Program-made: the position numbers and the translations under genes
Part shown: positions 7,924 to 15,324 of the stretch, piece after piece
Position numbering within the stretch: the stretch's first letter is position 1
Layout: each line of letters begins with the position of its first letter
Assembly: GCA_026931725.1 (NCBI GenBank)
Contig: JAIXLE010000171.1
Coordinates: 1 to 32,625, forward strand
Origin: Bacteroidales bacterium
GTDB taxonomy: Bacteria; Planctomycetota; Planctomycetia; Gemmatales; Gemmataceae
DNA length: 32,625 nt
Reading direction: 5' to 3'
Notes under the pieces: model-generated
What the model saw: only the letters and a program-made list of their open reading frames with translations
The model's database searches: none
What the model was told of the DNA's origin: nothing

Positions 7924-7953
7924 TTGGTTTATGGGGATTTCTTCCGCTATCAT
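7924..7953 (+). promoter_or_regulatory. candidate promoter for the cyanophycin-synthetase-like gene
   Basis: TTGGTT (7924-7929) and TATCAT (7948-7953) with an 18-bp spacer lie about 46 nt upstream of the ATG at 7999. They fall in the gap after the DUF1501 stop at 7866, so the ligase gene probably has its own promoter. Confidence 0.4.
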
Positions 7954-7998
7954 GCAACCATCCACACCGGAACTCTCAACTCCTCGGTAACTGACATC

Positions 7999-10464
7999 AT
8001 GCAATTCGGACGTATCTGGACTCTGCGTGGCGCGAACCGCTGGGCGGTTGTCCCGGTCATCGAAGCGGAATTGATCGAAACCACCGCCGAACGGGCGGAA
8101 CTGCTGCTGGCTGGCATCCGTGAGTTGCAGACCCGGCTCGACTGGCACTCCCGGCATGCGGAAGTGCGGCCCATGTCCGAACCAGGCGGCTTTCGGATCA
8201 TTTTTGATTATGATGAAGAAGCCCTCGGCCTCGGCTGCTTACACGCGGCATTCGAGCAACTCACCGACCCGGATTTCGATGCCGTCACCCGCTTCGCCAC
8301 GCTCCGGGATCTCTCGCACGATGTCCGACTCGGGCCGAGTACCAAAAGCATCGTCGATGCGGCCATACGCCGAGGAATTCCGACTCGCCGGCTGAACGAG
8401 GGGGGTTTGGTGCAACTGGGCTGGGGAGTGAAACTCAAACGGGCCTGGACCGCCGAAACGGATGAAACCCCGTTCCTCGCGGAAGTCATCGCCAAGGACA
8501 AGGAACGCACGCGCACGCTCTTGCGGGGTCTGGGTGTGCCCGTGCCGGAAGGGCGGGCCGTGCGGGATGCCGAGGATGCCTGGGCCGCGGCGGAGGAGAT
8601 CGGCGGGCCAGTAGTGGTCAAACCGCAGGATGGCAACCAGGGCCGGGGAGTCGCCACAAACCTGACGACGCGGGAACAGGTACTCGCCGCTTATGCAGCC
8701 GCGCGGGAAGAGGGGGAGTCCATTATCGTGGAATCCTATCTTCCGGGCCGGGATCATCGGTTGCTCGTGGTCGGCGGGAAACTCGTGGCCGCCTCACGTC
8801 GGGAACCCGCGCACGTCGTCGGAGATGGCCGCCGCACGATCCGGGATCTGGTGGCCGCCATCAACCTGGACCCACGCCGTTCTGATGGCCACGCCACCCC
8901 GTTGAGTTGGATCAAGATTGACACGGTCGCACTCGGTGTCTTGCGGGAACAAGGTTTTACGCCGGATGCGATTCCGCCAGCAGGGCAGACCGTGCTGATT
9001 CGCCGCAATGCAAACCTCAGCACCGGCGGCACCGCGACTGATGTGACCGATCATGTCCATCCTTCCGTGGCGGCTCAGGCGATCGACGCGGCGCGGGCCG
9101 TGGGGCTGGATGTCGCCGGAATCGACGTGGTGGTCGAAGATGTCGCGTTTCCTCTGCGCGAACAGCACGGCGGCATCGTCGAGGTGAATGCCGGACCCGG
9201 ATTGCGGATGCACATTGAGCCTTCCGCCGGGCAACCCCGCGATGTCGGCGGGGCCATCGTCGATTCGTTGTTCCCCCCAGAAGAATCAGGCCGCATTCCG
9301 ATCGTGGCCGTCACCGGCACCAACGGCAAAACCACGACATCCCGGCTCATCGCCCATCTTGCCGCGGCTGCGGGCCGGTATGTCGGCCTGACCTGCACCG
9401 ATGGAATTTATCTGGCCGGGCGACGCACCGAAACCCGCGATTGCTCCGGGCCACGCAGTGCGCGAACCGTGCTGACCAACCCACGGGTGGAAGTCGCCGT
9501 CCTCGAAACCGCGCGGGGCGGCATTCTGCGAGAAGGGCTGGGCTTCGACCATGCCGATGTCACCGTGGTCACGAACCTGGGCAAAGGCGATCATCTGGGT
9601 TTACGCGGGATCGACACTTTGGAAGAACTCGCCGAGGTCAAACGGGTCGTCCCGGCGGCCACGGCTCCGAACGGTTGCGCGGTGCTGAACGCCAATGATC
9701 CGCTCGTGGCCGCGATGGCCTCGGTCGTGGCGGGTCGGGTGCTGTTCTTCGCGGTCGACGAGCAGGAACCGATTCTGGCCCAACATCGGGAAGCCGGGGG
9801 ATTGGCTGCGTTCCTACGGGAAGGTGTGATCGTTCTCGCACAGGGAAACGACGAAATCGCCCTGCTTCCCATCGCCGAAGTGCCAGCCACGCACGGGGGC
9901 CGGGTCGGCTTCCAAATCGAGAACGTCCTCGCGGCGGCAGCGGCGGGCTGGCAACTGGGGCTGCCTCCTGAGGAACTGCGAGACGGGTTACGCAGCTTCG
10001 CCGGTTCCGCGGATGAGACACCGGGCCGGTTCAATGTCTTTGAATTGGACGGGTCCGCCGTCGTGGTCGATTACGCGCACAACCCCTCTGCCGTGGCCGC
10101 GCTGGTGGCTGGCCTGGACACATTCCCGCAGGAACAACGCACGCTGGTCTTCTCCGCCAGCGACCGCCGGGAAGAAGACCTGATTGAAATGGGCCAACTC
10201 GTCGGGAATGCGTTCGACCGCGTGATTCTGTTTACGGATGCGGAACACGCGGACTGGCCGATTGGCGAACTCACCGCCGTGCTGCGGGCGGGCATCGCCG
10301 AGGGAGAACGCACGGTCGAGGTGCTGTCCGCGTCGTCCGAATCTGCCGCGATCGACCGCGCCTTGGACGGCTTGACACCCGGCACCCTCGTAGTCCTCGG
10401 TATCGAAGCCATCGACGAATCCCTGGAGTACGTCCGCAACCGGCTCAGCATCGCGTCCCGTTAA
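7999..10464 (+). CDS. cphA: cyanophycin synthetase-like ligase (CphA)
   Basis: An 821-residue two-ligase protein with the CphA architecture. CphA polymerises Asp and Arg into the nitrogen store cyanophycin without ribosomes. The N-terminus (IWTLRGANRWAV) matches the family start. An ATP-grasp domain spans about 165-420 (the segments GGPVVVKPQDGNQGRGVAT and NAGPGLRMHIEPS). A Mur-ligase-like domain follows, with an intact P-loop VTGTNGKTTTSRLI near 437-450 and downstream ETARGGILREG, VTNLGKGDHLG and VVDYAHNPSAV. Because the Mur P-loop is intact, it resembles CphA1 rather than CphA2, which lacks an active Mur site. It is slightly shorter than cyanobacterial CphA (about 870-900). No cyanophycinase or isoaspartyl dipeptidase gene is in the window. 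The ATG at 7999 was preferred over an upstream in-frame start at 7909, which would precede the candidate promoter. Confidence 0.9.
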   Translation: MQFGRIWTLRGANRWAVVPVIEAELIETTAERAELLLAGIRELQTRLDWHSRHAEVRPMSEPGGFRIIFDYDEEALGLGCLHAAFEQLTDPDFDAVTRFATLRDLSHDVRLGPSTKSIVDAAIRRGIPTRRLNEGGLVQLGWGVKLKRAWTAETDETPFLAEVIAKDKERTRTLLRGLGVPVPEGRAVRDAEDAWAAAEEIGGPVVVKPQDGNQGRGVATNLTTREQVLAAYAAAREEGESIIVESYLPGRDHRLLVVGGKLVAASRREPAHVVGDGRRTIRDLVAAINLDPRRSDGHATPLSWIKIDTVALGVLREQGFTPDAIPPAGQTVLIRRNANLSTGGTATDVTDHVHPSVAAQAIDAARAVGLDVAGIDVVVEDVAFPLREQHGGIVEVNAGPGLRMHIEPSAGQPRDVGGAIVDSLFPPEESGRIPIVAVTGTNGKTTTSRLIAHLAAAAGRYVGLTCTDGIYLAGRRTETRDCSGPRSARTVLTNPRVEVAVLETARGGILREGLGFDHADVTVVTNLGKGDHLGLRGIDTLEELAEVKRVVPAATAPNGCAVLNANDPLVAAMASVVAGRVLFFAVDEQEPILAQHREAGGLAAFLREGVIVLAQGNDEIALLPIAEVPATHGGRVGFQIENVLAAAAAGWQLGLPPEELRDGLRSFAGSADETPGRFNVFELDGSAVVVDYAHNPSAVAALVAGLDTFPQEQRTLVFSASDRREEDLIEMGQLVGNAFDRVILFTDAEHADWPIGELTAVLRAGIAEGERTVEVLSASSESAAIDRALDGLTPGTLVVLGIEAIDESLEYVRNRLSIASR

Positions 10465-10500
10465 TCCTCGGCAGCGCAGACACCCTTCCGCGATCCTTCC

Positions 10501-10530
10501 GGGTGGAACGGGCCATAACCCGTTCCACCC
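10501..10530. terminator. perfect 12-bp hairpin after the cphA-like gene
   Basis: Arms 10501-10512 and 10519-10530 pair perfectly around a 6-nt loop, 37 nt after the cphA-like stop. There is no T tract, so it may be a non-canonical terminator or mRNA 3' end stabiliser. Confidence 0.55.
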
Positions 10531-10596
10531 CAAGATACACCTTCAAATCATTTCTGTGCGGCACATTCGCCTGTGGATTTGTGCCTGCCGCAGCGC

Positions 10597-10602
10597 TATA
10601 AT
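10597..10602 (+). promoter_or_regulatory. candidate -10 box (TATAAT) for the lipoprotein gene pair
   Basis: A perfect TATAAT lies about 52 nt upstream of the lipoprotein ATG at 10655 and after the preceding hairpin. A matching -35 was not convincing. Confidence 0.4.
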
Positions 10603-10654
10603 CATCCTTTCCTGTTTCGTCCCAACTTGGCCTCTCCTGGTACAGGAAGGAAGA

Positions 10655-11524
10655 ATGAAACTCTCCCCGCAACTTGTTCTACTCGTCGGCCTCGTGGCTC
10701 CGATCATCATGATCGGATGCGTCGAGTCCCCATCACCGGAGGGGAAGACCACACCGCAAGCCACCGAGAAGCCGAACCCTCGGGTGCCGAGTGAAGTGAC
10801 GGTGTCGTGCCTGTATATCGACCGCTGCCTGGAGCGACTCACGCAGGAAAGCGAAGACGAGTTACTCAGCGAGCGGGCCGCGTCGATCGTCCTGTCCGCG
10901 GAACGCACCTTACCGATCTTCTGGGGAGTCGATCCGCAGACACTCGACGAGGCGACCCGCCAAAAAATTGATGATTATCCCGCCAAGATTCACGAATGGA
11001 TCGACCGGATCAACGAAATCAAATCTCAGCGGACCTTGCGAGAAATCCAGAAGATCCTGGAAGAACACGATGCCTGGCTACAAGAGAATCAGGGAGAATC
11101 GGTCCCCTGGCAAACATGGATCGACCGCGATCAACGCGACGTAGCACGCATCCAAAAACAATTGCTCGGGATGTCCGAGGGGCCATCCCTGGAAAAGGCT
11201 TCCCAACTGTTCGCGGAACTACAAACTCAGCTGAATCAGCATATGCGACTCCAGAATACCCGCTATCAGAAGCGAGCTCTCCAGAGGTGCCACGCTTTTA
11301 CAACCTATGTCCTCACGTACACCGTCATCAACGACAGCACACTTATTGAAGAGTTTGATAAGAACGAGATCGCCAAGATTGATGCCGGGTTGCTCGGGGC
11401 GGATGCTCGACGTATCTACGATACCGCGATCGGCATGATGGAATCCAAGCTCAAGTCTCGCAATCGCGCGGAGTTCCTCCTCAAACTCACGGAGACGGAA
11501 AAATGGCCACTCAGCGACTTTTAA
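10655..11524 (+). CDS. lipoprotein of unknown function, first gene of an overlapping pair
   Basis: A 289-residue protein I do not recognise. The N-terminus is a lipoprotein signal: a short basic start, the hydrophobic stretch LVLLVGLVAPIIMIGC, and lipobox Cys22. A Pro/Ser/Thr/Glu-rich tether of about 25 residues follows. The rest is predicted mostly helical, rich in charged residues and Gln (for example the segment RTLREIQKILEEHDAWLQE), consistent with an extended helical or coiled-coil domain outside the inner membrane. The ATG at 10655 has AGGAAGGA just upstream and starts the signal peptide; the longer frame upstream lacks these. The 3' end overlaps the next gene by 22 nt, so the two are almost certainly co-translated. 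Together they look like a membrane-associated module. Confidence 0.82.
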   Translation: MKLSPQLVLLVGLVAPIIMIGCVESPSPEGKTTPQATEKPNPRVPSEVTVSCLYIDRCLERLTQESEDELLSERAASIVLSAERTLPIFWGVDPQTLDEATRQKIDDYPAKIHEWIDRINEIKSQRTLREIQKILEEHDAWLQENQGESVPWQTWIDRDQRDVARIQKQLLGMSEGPSLEKASQLFAELQTQLNQHMRLQNTRYQKRALQRCHAFTTYVLTYTVINDSTLIEEFDKNEIAKIDAGLLGADARRIYDTAIGMMESKLKSRNRAEFLLKLTETEKWPLSDF

Positions 11525-12363
11525 TTGTGATGATCGTAGCGTGTGCCTCGCAGGGTGCGGCTCGCGCGCAAAAGATCGCCATTCCGCACTGGGTGCGAAC
11601 ATCCGCGCAGTTGGGAATCGGCACCGCCGCGACGGCCCAGCATGGCGGACAAGCTCTGGAACACTCCGAGCAAGGCGAGAACGCGACCGCGTTGCTCGAA
11701 ACCGCGAAGTTGGTCGGCAAAACCCAGCCCCTACTGACCAAGAACCACCGCCTCCTCACCGCTCGCCCAACGACGACGTTCCGAGGAACCCAACCCGTAC
11801 GCGCCGCGGGGGCCGGACCCGCACGCGCCGCGGGGGCCGGTGTCGCGCGAACGCTCCAGCTTTTACAGATCGGTGCCATGATATACGATCTGACCAACGG
11901 CAACATGCAGATGCGTGAGGCTCAAATCCAGGTCGCCCAGATGGCGGTTTCTTCGGTGGTGTCTGCGGCCACGTTCGCGGGGATGGTGTATTTCGCGGGC
12001 AGCGTGGGAACGGCTTCCACGGGCACGGCCATTGCCACTTTACACGGGGCGGCCTATGCCAGTGCCACGGCCGCTTGGTGGGGCGGTGGATCACTGGCCG
12101 CAGGCGGGTTGGGCGTGTGGGGCGGGACCATCGTGATGACCGGCGGAGCGGCCATCGTGGCTGCCGGTGCGGGCATTGCGGTCTACAAAGTGTGGAACAT
12201 GCTTGACCCTGCGGAACGCGACGCGGTGAATCGGCAAGTGGCAGGGTTGTTACAACACCATGACTTGACCGATTCCAGTTCTCGACAAGGAGCCATCATC
12301 ACGATGCACTCCCAGCAACTGCGAAAATGGCAACAACAAGGCCGCACCCTGGCCCAGCAGTAA
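11503..12363 (+). CDS. exported glycine/alanine-rich membrane-hairpin protein
   Basis: A 286-residue protein whose start overlaps the lipoprotein gene by 22 nt, with GGAG about 8 nt upstream. Residues 1-22 look like a cleavable signal peptide. Residues near 99-114 contain two copies of an RAAGAG unit. From about 147 to 234 there is a hydrophobic small-residue region with the core ATAAWWGGGSLAAGGLGVWG, then a second stretch of Gly, Ala and Val (TGGAAIVAAGAGIAVYKVW). This resembles the Gly-rich two-helix membrane hairpins (glycine-zipper-like) that recur in many uncharacterised bacterial proteins; I recall close variants of the GGGSLAAGG core but cannot verify a family name. The C-terminus is a Gln/Arg-rich tail. 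It may insert in a membrane and be controlled by its lipoprotein partner. Function unknown. Confidence 0.8.
   Translation: MATQRLLIVMIVACASQGAARAQKIAIPHWVRTSAQLGIGTAATAQHGGQALEHSEQGENATALLETAKLVGKTQPLLTKNHRLLTARPTTTFRGTQPVRAAGAGPARAAGAGVARTLQLLQIGAMIYDLTNGNMQMREAQIQVAQMAVSSVVSAATFAGMVYFAGSVGTASTGTAIATLHGAAYASATAAWWGGGSLAAGGLGVWGGTIVMTGGAAIVAAGAGIAVYKVWNMLDPAERDAVNRQVAGLLQHHDLTDSSSRQGAIITMHSQQLRKWQQQGRTLAQQ
11799..11846 (+). repeat. two 24-bp in-frame repeats encoding RAAGAG units
   Basis: An identical 18-bp stretch occurs at 11799-11816 and 11823-11840, giving a 24-bp period and two RAAGAG(P/V)A units in the protein. This is direct tandem duplication within the gene. Confidence 0.7.
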
Positions 12364-12406
12364 CGGCATCCCGCAACCGTGACGCATACACGATCCAAAA
12401 ACCCAC

Positions 12407-12433
12407 GCAACCCAGTGCAAAGTACTGGGTTGC
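12407..12433. terminator. perfect 10-bp hairpin between convergent genes
   Basis: Arms 12407-12416 and 12424-12433 pair perfectly with a 7-nt loop. It lies between the plus-strand membrane-hairpin gene (stop 12363) and the minus-strand Tyr-rich gene (stop 12534), so it is a likely bidirectional terminator. Confidence 0.55.
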
Positions 12434-12533
12434 ACTCTGTTAGGCTGGACGTGAGAGCTAAACGCATCAAACCCCGGATACCGACTAATGGCTCTCCCCA
12501 TGATCCCACGGGGAGAACCGAGAAAACCGAGAA

Positions 12534-12857
12534 TTAGCGACGATAACCATAGCGATAACCGTGGTTGTACCCATACGGCGTATAGTACGAACCATAATAC
12601 CCAGAACCGGAATAACGATTCTGGTTGTAAAAATTGTTGTACAGGGCCATCGACGGCCAGCTAGTCGTCATGGGGTTATAGGCATTGCTAAAGACATAAG
12701 GATTGGAATAAATCCCTGGATTATAGAAAAATCCGGGATTGTAATAGGCTCCGTAATTATACCCATAAGAGTAAAATTGGGCCTTGGCCGAATCGGCGGT
12801 GACGCACAGACCGGCGATGGCCAGAACCGGAACCAGAAACATGTGATTCAGTTTCAT
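12534..12857 (-). CDS. small secreted Tyr/Asn/Gly-rich protein
   Basis: A 107-residue protein with a clear signal peptide (the segment MFLVPVLAIAGLCVTADSAKA, reading from residue 6) and probable cleavage after AKA. The mature part is almost entirely Tyr, Asn, Gly, Phe, Pro and Ser, with repeated YGY, YNP and YGYNHGYRYGYR patterns. Such low-complexity exported proteins are common in planctomycetes and may belong to the cell envelope or extracellular matrix. The ATG at 12857 has an excellent Shine-Dalgarno (GGGGAGGT, about 7 nt away); the frame extends further upstream without one. It lies 71 bp downstream of the SNF2 helicase gene on the same strand. No enzymatic motif is visible and I do not recognise a family. 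Confidence 0.78.
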   Translation of the reverse strand: MKLNHMFLVPVLAIAGLCVTADSAKAQFYSYGYNYGAYYNPGFFYNPGIYSNPYVFSNAYNPMTTSWPSMALYNNFYNQNRYSGSGYYGSYYTPYGYNHGYRYGYRR

Positions 12858-12928
12858 CGGAATACCTCCCCGATTTGATGCAACCGACTGATTCCCTGCC
12901 TGACGTACAATTATAGAGCGAATTTTCG

Positions 12929-15211
12929 TCATTCTTTCTCAAGTTTCCAAGATTCTCGATGCTCGTATTGCTGGAGCCGGTGACGAGCTTGCTCCAACTT
13001 GGCCGCAAGCTGTTGAGGCCAGTGCGGTTCCGTGGGAGTTTCCAGCGTGGTCAGCAGCAAATTCAATCCTTCCATGAGATGCAGTGCCGTTTGCCAGAGC
13101 GTATCGGGCGATTCCCCATCAGATCGCCCAAAATGGGAAAACGCTTGCGGAAGTGCGGGAGCAGCCGACGCGGGAACAGCGGGTATCGGAACAGCGGGCG
13201 CGGACACCACGACCGGCTCGACACTCGGTTCGTCGAGCAACTCACGCACGGCCTGGAGGAAGCCGGATCGCGCGATGGCCGTGAAGGCGATTTCGTCTTC
13301 ATCTCCCGCGAAAATGCCTTGAAACAGAGATTGTTTTGCCGTCAACGTGCGGAGAACCCGTTCTTCGATGGTGCCGCGTGTCACGAGGTTGACGACCCGT
13401 ACCGGGTTGTTCTGGCCCATGCGATGCACACGGGCGATCCGCTGTTCCAGCACGGCGGGGTTCCACGGCAATTCCAGATTGATGACGGTGTCCGCCATTT
13501 GCAGGTTTAACCCAGTGCCGCCCGCGTCGGTACTCAGAAATACCCGGCAAGTCGCCTCGGTGCGGAACCGTTCCAGAACGGCTTTACGGTCTTTGCCCGG
13601 CAATCCGCCGTGGAGGACGACAAACCCGATGCCGAGGGGTTCCAGCACCGCCGCCGCGTGGGAGATCATCGTTTCCCATTGGCTGAAGATGACGAGTTTA
13701 CGCCCGCCATCGTTGAGCAGTTCGGGGACGATTTCCGCCAGTTCGTCGAGTTTCGGGGACACTGGCCGTGGCAGATCGGGCAGCACCACCGCATTGCAGA
13801 TTGTCCGCAGGTTCACCAGGCAGGCGAGTAGCCGTTTGCGGTCGAGATCGGTGAGGTAATTTTTGGCCAGCAACCGAGCCAGGGCGGTTCGCTGTTCCTC
13901 GTAGGGGCCAATTTGTTCAGCGGCGAGTTCCACATACACCGTGTTATCGGTGCGTGCGGGCAGTTGGCCCAGCACTTCCTCGCGGGTTCGACGCAGGAAG
14001 ATCGGTTCGAGCTTTTCGCGGATTTTTTCGAGGTGGCGATACCCGATGAGGTTGCCCTGTTCGTCAAGAATGCGGTGATCGTGCAAGAACTGGAACGCGG
14101 GACCAAATCGGCGTTCGTCCACGAACTGCACAATGCTGTGCAATTCTTCGAGTTTATTTTCCAGCGGTGTTCCGGTCAGAACGATCGCATAACGGCTCAC
14201 CAGTTTCTTCACGGCACGGGATGTCTTCGATTCCCAGTTCTTGATCCGTTGGGCTTCATCCAGCACGATCAAGTCCGGTTTCCAGGCATTGATGGCCTCC
14301 CGGTCGCGGACCACCTGTTCGTAGTTGACGAGTCGGTAGAACGTGGCCTCGGCGTACTGGCTTTGTCGGTCATCGGGGCTGCCTTCGATGACCTGCACGG
14401 CCCGCTTCGTGAATCGGCGAATCTCACCTTCCCACTGATATTTCACCGAGGCGGGAGCCACGACCAGCACTCGGCCAATGCCGCGTTCTCGGGCGAGCAG
14501 TTCGACCGCGGCGAGTGTCTGCACGGTTTTGCCCAGGCCCATGTCATCGCCCAGGATGCTCCGACCTCGGCACGCGAGGAACAGGGCACCGCGAATCTGG
14601 TACTCGTAGAGCGGCACGGGCAGCAGGTTCAGTTCCAGCGTGCCAGCGGCGAGTTCCGCGAGCCAGTCGGCCTCCCGGTTCCCCATCTCCGCGCGTTCGA
14701 TTTCCCGATCCAGGAAATCCATCGCATCGGACATCACCGTGACTTCTTCCGGCACGGATTCAATCGCGGTGATGAGATCGTTGTATCGCCCGCGATCGGA
14801 CCAGAGGCCACGATCATCGAAGAATCGTTTGGCCAACTGGGCGAGTTTGTCGGAATGCCGAGCGGGCAGGTGCAGGCCGAGTTGCAGTTGTTCGCCGTAG
14901 TGCAGGTACACTTCGGGGCGGGTGAAGGCGGCTTTCTTCTTTTGCAGGTTCGCGGGCAGATCGTCCTTGAGTTGTTCCAGCACAGCTTCGATATGTTTGC
15001 AGGTGCCGAGCGTGTTGACGCGGAAATCCGGGCAGGTGCAGCTGTTATCCCCGACATCGAACCCGTGGATGGTGACGGTGTACTGCCCGCCAGATTCCGG
15101 GTTGGTGACACGATAATCGGAGAAGACCCGTTTCTTCCCGAGGTTCTCGATCACGAACCGAGCCGCCTTCGCCCGCTGTCGGCGAATATCGATCTGTTCC
15201 TCACGGAGCAT
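12929..15211 (-). CDS. SNF2-family helicase with N-terminal SWIM zinc finger
   Basis: A 760-residue protein. A SWIM zinc finger is visible at 58-73 (C-x-C, then C-x-H: C58, C60, C71, H73), a DNA- or protein-binding motif. The SNF2/SF2 ATPase core follows: Walker A GDDMGLGKT at 221-229, motif II DEAQ at 318-321, and LTGTPLENKLEELHS. The second lobe carries VIFSQWETM, STDAGGTGLNLQMAD, the strand INLELPWNP and RIARVHRMGQ. These proteins translocate along double-stranded DNA to remodel protein-DNA complexes or release stalled polymerase. The last 130 or so residues are Pro/Ala/Val-rich, then helical. The ATG at 15211 was chosen over a TTG at 15223. It is a housekeeping-style gene with no methylase or nuclease neighbour, so a defence role is not indicated. 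Confidence 0.92.
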   Translation of the reverse strand: MLREEQIDIRRQRAKAARFVIENLGKKRVFSDYRVTNPESGGQYTVTIHGFDVGDNSCTCPDFRVNTLGTCKHIEAVLEQLKDDLPANLQKKKAAFTRPEVYLHYGEQLQLGLHLPARHSDKLAQLAKRFFDDRGLWSDRGRYNDLITAIESVPEEVTVMSDAMDFLDREIERAEMGNREADWLAELAAGTLELNLLPVPLYEYQIRGALFLACRGRSILGDDMGLGKTVQTLAAVELLARERGIGRVLVVAPASVKYQWEGEIRRFTKRAVQVIEGSPDDRQSQYAEATFYRLVNYEQVVRDREAINAWKPDLIVLDEAQRIKNWESKTSRAVKKLVSRYAIVLTGTPLENKLEELHSIVQFVDERRFGPAFQFLHDHRILDEQGNLIGYRHLEKIREKLEPIFLRRTREEVLGQLPARTDNTVYVELAAEQIGPYEEQRTALARLLAKNYLTDLDRKRLLACLVNLRTICNAVVLPDLPRPVSPKLDELAEIVPELLNDGGRKLVIFSQWETMISHAAAVLEPLGIGFVVLHGGLPGKDRKAVLERFRTEATCRVFLSTDAGGTGLNLQMADTVINLELPWNPAVLEQRIARVHRMGQNNPVRVVNLVTRGTIEERVLRTLTAKQSLFQGIFAGDEDEIAFTAIARSGFLQAVRELLDEPSVEPVVVSAPAVPIPAVPASAAPALPQAFSHFGRSDGESPDTLWQTALHLMEGLNLLLTTLETPTEPHWPQQLAAKLEQARHRLQQYEHRESWKLEKE

Positions 15212-15312
15212 TCCCGACCCCAACCGTGCGCGAAGAGGCGAACCACACGCCCATCATACACATCCTGTGCCGGTTCGGATCACGGTTGCCAGCGCAAGAT
15301 CCTGACACAAGC

Positions 15313-15318
15313 TACAAT
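15313..15318 (+). promoter_or_regulatory. candidate -10 box of a leaderless LRR-protein mRNA
   Basis: TACAAT ends 6 nt before the ATG at 15325, the same geometry as at the hemW-like gene, and there is no Shine-Dalgarno sequence. The -35 is weak. Confidence 0.35.
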
Positions 15319-15324
15319 TGTGGT

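Noticed and set aside
12929..15211. SNF2 helicase as part of a defence system such as DISARM or similar
   Set aside because: No methylase, phospholipase D, DUF1998 or nuclease gene is next to it; a SWIM-SNF2 protein alone is common in bacteria.
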